Assembly (NCBI RefSeq): GCF_017377575.1 | Contig: NZ_JAFREM010000030.1 | Span: 1-64,000 of the forward strand | Source: Candidatus Enterococcus moelleringii | Lineage (GTDB): Bacteria > Bacillota > Bacilli > Lactobacillales > Enterococcaceae | Direction of reading: 5' to 3' | Length of the DNA: 64,000 bases | In this document: positions 25,002 through 33,077 of the stretch, one piece after another | How positions within the stretch are numbered: the stretch's first letter is position 1 | How the letters are laid out: every line of letters begins with the position of its first letter | The notes under the pieces: generated by a model | What the model was told of the DNA's origin: nothing | Databases searched by the model: none | What the model saw: the letters and a program-made list of their open reading frames with translations, nothing else | Position numbers and translations under genes: made by a program

Positions 25002-26366
25002 TTATTTTAATACTTGCTCGATTTCCCGATAGGCTTCTTCGGTTTCTTGCGGCTTCTTGCTGGTAAAATAATAATCCCTGTCAGAAGTTTCGATCTTTAA
25101 AATCGATTGAGAGGCTTTTATTACCAACAAATCCGAAGCTCGACCGCTTAAACGAAAATTCCCCATCGCATACTGATCGGTCGCAAAGCCATTAGTCTTC
25201 ACCCCGCGACCCAGCTCTTCCACTAACGAAACCTGCTGGATATCGTCTAAGGGAATTTGACGTTCCCGTAAAAAAGGACCATCTAGCGTGACCTCCTGAT
25301 TATCCACGCTATAAACAAAGGGATCAGGATGATAATCAAGAATGTACATCGGCACCGTGCTGGTAATCATGGCAACCACCAAAATCACTCCACTGATTCC
25401 CAGCATGACTTTCCCAGAAGTAGTCGCCATATTGAATGTCAGATTCAAGCCGATGCGATCCGGCACCAAAAAGCGGGTATCATTGGGATTATAATAGATG
25501 CCGTAGCGCCAATAATAATCGTCTCCTTGATAACGAAAATCCTCCGCCTGGGCCAACAGCTTGTCTTGTTTACCTCTAAGCGCCATCAGCCAACCAAAAG
25601 TAAAGATGACGATAAACAGCAGCAAAGCCACCTCCAAAGTCGTCAATAAAGCAAACTGATCTTGCCAAAGATCCATCGAAAGCAGCGGAAGATAAACCAT
25701 TAACGGGATTAGACCCCCTGCGACAACCATCAAAAACGACCAGTAATATTTTGTCAGATCATTGTACTGCCGATTAATCTCCTGATTGCTGGTCAATGCC
25801 CGTACCGGCAGCCGTCCAACAAAGTACCAGCCCCAAACCATCAACGCTTCAACCAAAAGAATCGTTAAAAAGATCAGAAAGCTCCCTGATATAGAGCGGG
25901 TCAAGAAGAACATTCCACCATTTAACAAAACAGCCAAGATAAACCATTTCCAGGAAACCAGCTTTTCGTTTTTCTTTAACACCAGCTGGGTATTAATTTG
26001 CACTGGTGCTTCCTCCAGCTGCCAGTGATTGTCCTCAATCAGTTGCCGCATTTTGCGAATGTAGCGAATTTGCAGGAAATAGGCTGTGCCGATGGACAAA
26101 AACAACATCATGAAAAACAGCAGCATAAACCAGAAATCCCTAATCGGCAGTAAAAGCACGGCTTCCACAGCGCTAACTAATAAAGCAAATTGAAATTGCC
26201 GTCTGCGATATTCCTTAGCTAAGCCGGTCACCTGAGGATCAGTCAGCTTAGATGGCGGAAAAGTATTTTCAATGATCACATGATTGTGGGGCTCGGCGGC
26301 CAGTGATAAAGTAAAAGCCAAAATCAGGTTGCAGGAAACTAAAATTATCCACATGATTAGATTCAT
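25002..26366 (-). CDS. Multi-pass membrane protein with C-terminal PH-like domain
   Basis: The 454-residue product has about eight hydrophobic segments in two blocks (residues 1-110 and 140-260), another helix near 320-340, and a C-terminal soluble domain beginning VYSVDNQEVTLDGPFLRERQ with IPLDDIQQVSLVEEL, which reads as a bacterial PH-like fold. Its start overlaps the stop of the GntR gene by four bases (ATGA type), so the two form one operon. YtrA-type regulators often control membrane-stress or ABC transport genes. The function is unknown. Confidence 0.72.
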   Translation of the reverse strand: MNLIMWIILVSCNLILAFTLSLAAEPHNHVIIENTFPPSKLTDPQVTGLAKEYRRRQFQFALLVSAVEAVLLLPIRDFWFMLLFFMMLFLSIGTAYFLQIRYIRKMRQLIEDNHWQLEEAPVQINTQLVLKKNEKLVSWKWFILAVLLNGGMFFLTRSISGSFLIFLTILLVEALMVWGWYFVGRLPVRALTSNQEINRQYNDLTKYYWSFLMVVAGGLIPLMVYLPLLSMDLWQDQFALLTTLEVALLLFIVIFTFGWLMALRGKQDKLLAQAEDFRYQGDDYYWRYGIYYNPNDTRFLVPDRIGLNLTFNMATTSGKVMLGISGVILVVAMITSTVPMYILDYHPDPFVYSVDNQEVTLDGPFLRERQIPLDDIQQVSLVEELGRGVKTNGFATDQYAMGNFRLSGRASDLLVIKASQSILKIETSDRDYYFTSKKPQETEEAYREIEQVLK

Positions 26367-26740
26367 TTTTCTCTTCCTTTCCGAAAGCTGGTTAAAATAT
26401 CGCTAATTTTTCCTTCAATTTCTTTTTCATTGGTGCCAGCCAGATACAGCTCGGCTAAAAGTAAAGTAAGGGCGGCTTCCTTCTCGGTCTTTTTTTCTAC
26501 CGGCAGGGGAGCCACCAAGGTTCCTTTGCGCCGGTCGGTCAACAAATAACCTTCTTCCTTCAATAGCTGATAGCCCTTGGAGATGGTCATGGCGTTGACC
26601 CCTAACTCATCAGCAATCTGCCGAACTGTCGGCAACTGTTCGTTGGGCTGCAGTTCTCCCTTAGCAATACCGATAATAATTTGCTTACGCAGCTGCTGAT
26701 AAATCGGTTCATCCGAATGGGAATCAATTTCTAAAATCAT
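26363..26740 (-). CDS. GntR-family regulator, YtrA subfamily
   Basis: The 125-residue product has the GntR winged helix (PIYQQLRKQIIIGIAKGELQ then LPTVRQIADELGVNAMTISK, residues about 10-60) and a very short C-terminal helical part, which marks the YtrA subfamily. ATG 26740 has AAGGAGG upstream; a longer frame from 26794 would include the operator. It likely represses itself and the membrane-protein gene that overlaps it. Confidence 0.9.
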   Translation of the reverse strand: MILEIDSHSDEPIYQQLRKQIIIGIAKGELQPNEQLPTVRQIADELGVNAMTISKGYQLLKEEGYLLTDRRKGTLVAPLPVEKKTEKEAALTLLLAELYLAGTNEKEIEGKISDILTSFRKGREK

Positions 26741-26754
26741 GTTCAACGCCTCCT

Positions 26755-26777
26755 TTGTATTATATATATTAATACAA
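26755..26777. promoter_or_regulatory. Candidate GntR operator, TTGTATTA-N7-TAATACAA
   Basis: A perfect 8-bp inverted repeat with a 7-base AT spacer lies just upstream of the regulator start, and a third half-site (TAATACAA) follows at 26779-26786. It overlaps the ribosome-site region, so bound protein would block gntR expression. Confidence 0.6.
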
Positions 26778-26938
26778 CTAATACAAAAAAGCAAATGCTC
26801 AAAAACCGGTCGGTATCAAAAGAGTTTAACGAAAATTTAAAGTTTCGATGTTTTTGCACCCTAAATCGAAGAATCTATCGTATAATACGTGTTACTGAAA
26901 AGTTGCGACCTTCAAATCGTAGAGTTTTCGGAATCTAG

Positions 26939-28078
<1,140 letters not shown>

Positions 28079-28142
28079 TAGACATGCGTAACTCTGACTT
28101 AAATGAGGCATAAAAACAGGACATGCCTTTTTCCGAAAATAG

Positions 28143-28194
28143 CCCCTTGGATGATCGTCTTTCAGCGGATGGTCGTTCAAGGGGTCTTTTTTTT
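28143..28194 (+). terminator. Rho-independent terminator of mnmA
   Basis: CCCCTTG..ATGATCGTC pairs with GGATGGTCGTT.CAAGGGG with some wobble, followed by TCTTTTTTTT. Confidence 0.8.
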
Positions 28195-28230
28195 GCCTTA
28201 AAGTTTGACGGCTGTACAAACTAGTCTTGT

Positions 28231-28260
28231 CGCTCCAAAGCTGTGGGAGTTTGCGAAGCC
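28231..28260 (+). repeat. Copy of the dispersed intergenic repeat
   Basis: CGCTCCAAAGCTGTGGGAGT followed by TTGCGAAGCC. This is the best match to the copy at 2384-2410 (identical over most of the core). Confidence 0.55.
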
Positions 28261-28300
28261 TTGTTTATTGTAAAAAGTTGACGGTCAAAAGTAGTTCAGA

Positions 28301-28329
28301 TTGACAACTGATATGCACTGTTATATACT
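28301..28329 (+). promoter_or_regulatory. Near-consensus promoter upstream of the small membrane genes
   Basis: TTGACA (28301-28306), 17-base spacer, TATACT (28324-28329). About 160 bases of untranslated sequence follow before ATG 28491, with a second extended -10 (TGCTATAAT) at 28460-28468. The gap from mnmA to 28491 holds only this, the terminator and the repeat. Confidence 0.65.
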
Positions 28330-28490
28330 GTTTATAAGAAAAGTTGCTTAGTGAAATTTACCACTTCCGCATTCGTCAATGACACCGATTCATAAGCAGT
28401 TAGCGGAACGAATCAAAGTAACCTTTATATTCTTAAGATGATAAAAAGGTTAAAATATGCTATAATTTCCGTTAAAAGGAGGCGGTAATC

Positions 28491-28760
28491 ATGGCAGGAT
28501 TCGATTTGTTTGTCGTCGGAATGTGTGGGTTGCTTGGGGTAGTTACGACTTATAGTGGGTTGTTGTTTTATCGGGAACGGGAATTTTCTTACATATTATT
28601 TGGCATGTGTGCAGCAATGGTGTCCTTTGTTTGCTACAACCATCACTTTGCGGAAAGAGATACTGCTTCATGTAAGGGCTTATTTGTAGCTTTTTGGGTA
28701 GTTAGTGTGCTGTTTTTCATTGTGAAAGCACGATTATCAAAAAATAAAGAAGTTAATTAA
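28491..28760 (+). CDS. Small membrane protein A of a tandem paralogous pair
   Basis: The 89-residue product has three hydrophobic segments (DLFVVGMCGLLGVVTTYSGL, ILFGMCAAMVSFVCY, GLFVAFWVVSVLFFIV) and a polar HHFAERD loop. It starts at ATG with AAAAGGAGG upstream. Its layout and several positions match the next gene, so the two arose by duplication. The function is unknown; it could be a small integral membrane factor. Confidence 0.7.
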   Translation: MAGFDLFVVGMCGLLGVVTTYSGLLFYREREFSYILFGMCAAMVSFVCYNHHFAERDTASCKGLFVAFWVVSVLFFIVKARLSKNKEVN

Positions 28761-28800
28761 CAATTTTTAAGATATACTAATTAAAAAGGGAGTGACAGGT

Positions 28801-29049
28801 ATGAGCTATGCAGATTTATATGTTGTCGTAGCATGTGGACTTTGTGCAATTATTACTGGCTACAGTATTTTAATGATGAATCGAGATTTTAAATTTTTAT
28901 ATGTAGGAATTGGCTGCATCACCGGGGGACTTTCGGTGGGAATGTACACGTATCATTTCGATTCCCGTGAATCCTTCCTAGTGATGTGCCTGTATTACGG
29001 CTGCTGGCTGTTCAGCGCCTTCTTCTTTGCCAAGAAAATGAAAGCATAA
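28801..29049 (+). CDS. Small membrane protein B of a tandem paralogous pair
   Basis: The 82-residue product has three membrane segments and shares with its neighbour the pattern D-L-x-V-V-x-x-C-G-L, a basic turn after helix 1 (MMNRDFKFLYVGIG against FYREREFSYILFG) and an HF-x-x-R-(D/E) loop. I use ATG 28801, with AAGGGAG 8 bases upstream; a GTG at 28792 is in frame. It is probably co-transcribed with the preceding gene, 40 bases away. Confidence 0.7.
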   Translation: MSYADLYVVVACGLCAIITGYSILMMNRDFKFLYVGIGCITGGLSVGMYTYHFDSRESFLVMCLYYGCWLFSAFFFAKKMKA

Positions 29050-29050
29050 A

Positions 29051-29085
29051 AAAGCATTGTCCTATTTGTGGACAATGCTTTCTTC
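29051..29085. terminator. Bidirectional terminator between convergent genes
   Basis: AAAGCATTGTCC pairs with GGACAATGCTTT, flanked by A and T tracts. The right arm overlaps the last codons of the minus-strand efflux gene. Confidence 0.82.
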
Positions 29086-30330
29086 TTTTTTCTGATGAAA
29101 AGCTTCCGCCGTCGCAATCTCTTTGGTATTGCGATGAACTGAAAAGTAGTTGATCAGTACCAGTAACGAGGTAGACAAGAAAACGCCTCGGTATCCGAAA
29201 ATAGAGGACACACTAGAACCGATCATGGGTCCCACCACATTACCGGCTGCTTGGAAGGATTGATTGTAGCTGAAAATCCGTCCGGCTGCTTGATGAGGAG
29301 AATATTTGGTGATCAAGGTTTGCACGGCAGGCAACAGACAAGCATCGGAAATCCCTACTAGAAAGCGTAGGAAAGCCAACTGCCAGACATTTTGCACGAT
29401 CGCCATTGGCAGATAGACTACAATGGCAAACAATAAGCCAATCGCTAAAATTTTCTCACTACCAATCCGATCTCCTAAGCGTCCCAGTCGTGGTGCCGCA
29501 ATCAAGGTAGCAATCCCGGGAATCGAAGCAATCACTCCGCTGACAAAGGTTACATTTCCGTGATTATGCATCAGCTGCCGTATATACAAACTGATAATCG
29601 GGCTGATGGAATTGTTGGAAGCTTGAATGATCATGGTGGTCAAAAACATTCCTAAAATCAAATGAGGATATTTCAGCTCTTGGAAGATTTGCTTAGCTGG
29701 TACCATATCCTTTTTCTCGACTGGAGTAAATTCTTCATGAACGAAGAAGACGCTCAGCAAAAAGACCAAAAAGAGAATAGCGCTGGTAATGAAAAAGGTG
29801 TAGCGATACCCAAAGATGGAAGCCGTTGTTCCGCCAACTAAAGGACCCAGCAAGCTGCCGGTTACAGATCCAGTGGCTAAAGTTCCTAGCACCTGACCGC
29901 TTTTTTCCTTTGGCGTTCCCGTAGCAACTAAAGCGGTGGCATTACTTACATACCCAGAAAAGACACCTTGCAAAAGCCGCAAGCCAATCAATTGATAGAC
30001 ATTGGTTACCAGACCCATCAAGCCGATAACCACAGCCATCCCTAAAGATGCCCGCAGCAACATCAATTTCCGACCCTTTTGGTCAGCCAAACGTCCCCAC
30101 AAAGGCGAAACGATTGCTGTGATCAAAAAGGTAGAAGAAAAGGTGACGCCGCTCCATAAATTCAGCTCTTGGCTAGTATAATCACCCAAGGTATCTATGT
30201 ACAAGGACATAAAAGGCATCACCAGACTAAAGCCGATCCCCGCCATGAAGGTACCAAACCAAAGCACAATCAGATTCTTCTGCCAAGCAGGTCTCGGCGG
30301 AAAGAGCCGTTGTTTGATTCGTTCAGACAA
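29062..30330 (-). CDS. MFS multidrug efflux-type transporter
   Basis: The product of about 422 residues has 12 hydrophobic segments and the MFS drug-transporter signatures GRLADQKGRKLMLLRA (motif A) and GSVTGSLLGPLVGG (motif C, typical of proton-driven exporters), so drug:H+ antiport of the NorA/PmrA type is likely. Two starts are possible: TTG 30330, with AGAAGG 10 bases upstream, which I prefer, or ATG 30351, which has no clear ribosome site. It is monocistronic and convergent with the small membrane genes. Confidence 0.87.
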   Translation of the reverse strand: MSERIKQRLFPPRPAWQKNLIVLWFGTFMAGIGFSLVMPFMSLYIDTLGDYTSQELNLWSGVTFSSTFLITAIVSPLWGRLADQKGRKLMLLRASLGMAVVIGLMGLVTNVYQLIGLRLLQGVFSGYVSNATALVATGTPKEKSGQVLGTLATGSVTGSLLGPLVGGTTASIFGYRYTFFITSAILFLVFLLSVFFVHEEFTPVEKKDMVPAKQIFQELKYPHLILGMFLTTMIIQASNNSISPIISLYIRQLMHNHGNVTFVSGVIASIPGIATLIAAPRLGRLGDRIGSEKILAIGLLFAIVVYLPMAIVQNVWQLAFLRFLVGISDACLLPAVQTLITKYSPHQAAGRIFSYNQSFQAAGNVVGPMIGSSVSSIFGYRGVFLSTSLLVLINYFSVHRNTKEIATAEAFHQKKEESIVHK

Positions 30331-30488
30331 AATAACTCTGCCTTCTTTCATTTGTTTTCAAAACATTTCCATTATAAACCTAAAAAATAGAATATCAAAT
30401 CCCAATTGACTGTGATAAAGTAGAATTAAGAAAAACGCAAAAATAATATGTTAGACTTAAGAAGAAATTCTTCCACTAAACAGAACAC

Positions 30489-30518
30489 TTGAAAAATTTT
30501 AGCTGAATGCCGTATGAT
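30489..30518 (+). promoter_or_regulatory. Promoter of the DUF1033-topB unit
   Basis: TTGAAA (30489-30494), 18-base spacer, TATGAT (30513-30518). The first ATG is 24 bases downstream, after AAGGGG. Confidence 0.55.
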
Positions 30519-30541
30519 GTCAATGGAAAGAAGGGGTGTAA

Positions 30542-30913
30542 ATGTATCAGGTTATTACCATGTATGGTGACAATGAACCATGGTGGTTTTTTGAAGATTG
30601 GAAAGAGGACATCACCGAAGAGAAGCAGTTTGACAACTTTGAAGAAGCTGAAAAATATTTTGACGAGCGCTGGGACGCTCTCTCTCAAGATTTTATATAT
30701 CATAACACGAAGAAAAATTATTTAAGTGCGTTCTGGAACGAAGAGGATGAGCGTTGGTGTGAAGAATGCGACGATTATCTTCAACAGTATTGGGGATTGG
30801 CCCTGTTAATGGACGATAAAGCCATTACTGTTGAAAGCAGAAAGGAAACTTATGAAACAACTAATACTAGCGGAAAAGCCAAGTGTTGCAAAAGATTTAA
30901 GCAAGGTGCTTAA
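30542..30913 (+). CDS. DUF1033 family protein
   Basis: The 123-residue product matches the DUF1033 pattern: MYQVITMYGDNEPWWFFEDW at the start and the conserved NFEEAEKYFDERW and FWNEEDERWCEECDDYLQQY segments, with many aromatic and acidic residues. Cytoplasmic, function unknown. It overlaps the topB start by 62 bases in another frame, so the two are translationally linked. The last 20 residues, rich in Thr, Lys and Cys, are encoded by that overlap and look non-conserved. Confidence 0.82.
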   Translation: MYQVITMYGDNEPWWFFEDWKEDITEEKQFDNFEEAEKYFDERWDALSQDFIYHNTKKNYLSAFWNEEDERWCEECDDYLQQYWGLALLMDDKAITVESRKETYETTNTSGKAKCCKRFKQGA

Positions 30914-32924
30914 CGCGAACCAAAAACATAAAAATTACTTTGAAGGACCCAATGTGATTGTAACTTGGGCCCTTGGTCATTTATTGAGCCTAAAAATGCC
31001 GGAAGATTTAAACAAAGAATGGCAAAGCTGGCAAATGGAGACTTTGCCGATGATTCCAAAACACATCGGCATCAAGCCTTTGCCAAAAACGAGAGCTCAA
31101 TTAAAAACGATCCAACAGCTGGCTAAACGCAGCGATATCTCTGAAGCCGTCATCGCAACCGATGCCGGACGTGAAGGGGAGTTAGTAGCCCGCTGGATTT
31201 TAGAGTATGTAAAATTCAACAAACCAGTAAAACGACTTTGGATTTCTTCACAGACACCCAAAGCCATTAACGACGGCTTTAAAAAGCTGAAGCCAGCCAA
31301 AGAATACGACAATCTTTACTATTCAGCCTTGGCTCGGGCTAAAGCCGACTGGTTAGTGGGCCTAAATGTCACCCGCGCCTTAACGGTAAAATACGAAGAT
31401 AGTCTTTCTGCCGGCCGAGTTCAGACACCAACCTTGTCATTGGTCCGCCAACAGGAAAAGAAAATCGAAAAATTCCGGCCGCAAAACTATTTTGTCGTTT
31501 CCTTGCAAGTAGAAGGACAAAAGGCCAAGCTGAACCAGAAAAATCCTTACGGCATTACCGAACGGGAAAAAGCCGAAGCACTAGTGAAGGAACTGAGCCA
31601 GCAAAAGGGCACAGTGACTGAAGTCAGCGACAAGGAAAAAGTAGAGCCAGCACCATTGCCTTACGACTTAACCGAAGTACAACGGGACGCCAATGCCCGC
31701 TACCAATTCTCGGCTAAGAAAACTCTGTCGATTGTCCAAAGCTTGTATGAAACCCACAAAATTGTGACCTATCCGCGGACCGACAGCAAGTACTTAACCA
31801 GCGACATGAAGTCGACCATGAAGGAACGTTTGCAGGCCATCAGTGATTTCGCACCAGAAGTGAAGTTGTATCTGAAAAATGGCGGTCAAGTGAAGCAGCA
31901 GCGGGTATTCCAAGACAGCAAGGTAACCGATCACCATGCCTTGATCCCGACTGAGCAGCGACCACGCTATGAGAAGCTGTCTACTGATGAACAGCGAATT
32001 TACGGTATGATCGTTAACCGCTTTTTAGGTCTGTTTGCCGATGCCCATAAAGAAAGCCAACAAAAAGTAACCGTGGCTTTTGGCAAAGAAACCTTTACCT
32101 TCCGCCAAAGCAAGGTACTTGTCGCCGGCTGGAAGAAAACTGAAGAAGAGAAGCCAGCTATTCAATGGAAGAAAGATCAGCGGATTGTCCCTGATTTTAC
32201 CATTGAAAAGGCCTTAACCTCACCGCCTAAACCCCTTAACGAAGGAACGCTTTTAGGCTTAATGGAAAAACACAGCTTAGGTACACCAGCCACTCGTGCG
32301 GAAATCATCGAAAAGCTGATCAAATCTGAATTGATGGAACGTACCAACAGCGGTCTGCAGGTCTCACCAAAGGGCAAGCAGCTGCTGGAGCTAGTCAATC
32401 CATCGTTGGTAACACCAGAATTAACCGAAAAATGGGAAAAACAACTGGAAGCTATCGCCAAAGGCAGCTATTCCAGCAAGCAATTCTTGAAGGAAATTGA
32501 AGAAGACACAAAAAAACTTGTACAAGAAGTCAAACAAAGCGAACAAAAGTACCAAGACTTCTCAATCACCCAAAAGAAATGTCCCGAATGCGGTTCTTTA
32601 TTAAGAGAGAAAAACACCCGCGACGGTAAGGTTTACAACTGTACTAATACCGAATGTAACTACCGCCGCCGCAAGGAACCAAAAGTTTCCAACCATCGCT
32701 GCCCGCAATGTCACCGTAAAATGGAGATCATTGATGGCAAGAAGGGTTCTTACTTCCGTTGCAAGTACGACGGAACCACTGAAAAGATGCTGGACAAAAA
32801 AGAACGCAGTAAAAAAATGACTAAGCATGAAGAACGTCGCCTGCTGCAAAAGGTCAACCAAGAGGCTGAACCGCAGGAAAGTGCATTGGCTCAAGCGTTG
32901 AAAGCAGCCATGGAAGAAAAATAG
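30852..32924 (+). CDS. topB: DNA topoisomerase III
   Basis: The 690-residue product is a type IA topoisomerase that relaxes and decatenates DNA through a covalent tyrosine link. Seen: the Toprim start LILAEKPSVAKDL, the metal-binding ATDAGREGELVA, the active-site Tyr in IVTYPRTDS, and two C-terminal zinc-type motifs (CPECGSLL..C..C and CPQCHRKM..C). I take ATG 30852, with AAAGGAA just upstream, rather than ATG 30831. It is followed by a terminator. Confidence 0.94.
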   Translation: MKQLILAEKPSVAKDLSKVLNANQKHKNYFEGPNVIVTWALGHLLSLKMPEDLNKEWQSWQMETLPMIPKHIGIKPLPKTRAQLKTIQQLAKRSDISEAVIATDAGREGELVARWILEYVKFNKPVKRLWISSQTPKAINDGFKKLKPAKEYDNLYYSALARAKADWLVGLNVTRALTVKYEDSLSAGRVQTPTLSLVRQQEKKIEKFRPQNYFVVSLQVEGQKAKLNQKNPYGITEREKAEALVKELSQQKGTVTEVSDKEKVEPAPLPYDLTEVQRDANARYQFSAKKTLSIVQSLYETHKIVTYPRTDSKYLTSDMKSTMKERLQAISDFAPEVKLYLKNGGQVKQQRVFQDSKVTDHHALIPTEQRPRYEKLSTDEQRIYGMIVNRFLGLFADAHKESQQKVTVAFGKETFTFRQSKVLVAGWKKTEEEKPAIQWKKDQRIVPDFTIEKALTSPPKPLNEGTLLGLMEKHSLGTPATRAEIIEKLIKSELMERTNSGLQVSPKGKQLLELVNPSLVTPELTEKWEKQLEAIAKGSYSSKQFLKEIEEDTKKLVQEVKQSEQKYQDFSITQKKCPECGSLLREKNTRDGKVYNCTNTECNYRRRKEPKVSNHRCPQCHRKMEIIDGKKGSYFRCKYDGTTEKMLDKKERSKKMTKHEERRLLQKVNQEAEPQESALAQALKAAMEEK

Positions 32925-32932
32925 CAAACGTG

Positions 32933-32961
32933 AGAACAGGCAATTGTGTCTGTTCTTTTTT
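32933..32961 (+). terminator. Rho-independent terminator of topB
   Basis: AGAACAG and CTGTTCT stem with a 10-base loop, then T5. Confidence 0.8.
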
Positions 32962-33077
32962 CTGCAAAAATAATCTTGTAATCGATTTCTTTTATTTAGA
33001 AATCCCCTAGTTATTCCCTAGAAAAAGCGGTATAATAGGCACTGGTGTATACCACTTCATGCCAGGAGGTGCTGGAT

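Noticed and set aside
28336-28490. A small RNA gene in the leader after the strong promoter
   Set aside because: No clear terminator before the membrane gene; an ordinary leader explains it equally well.
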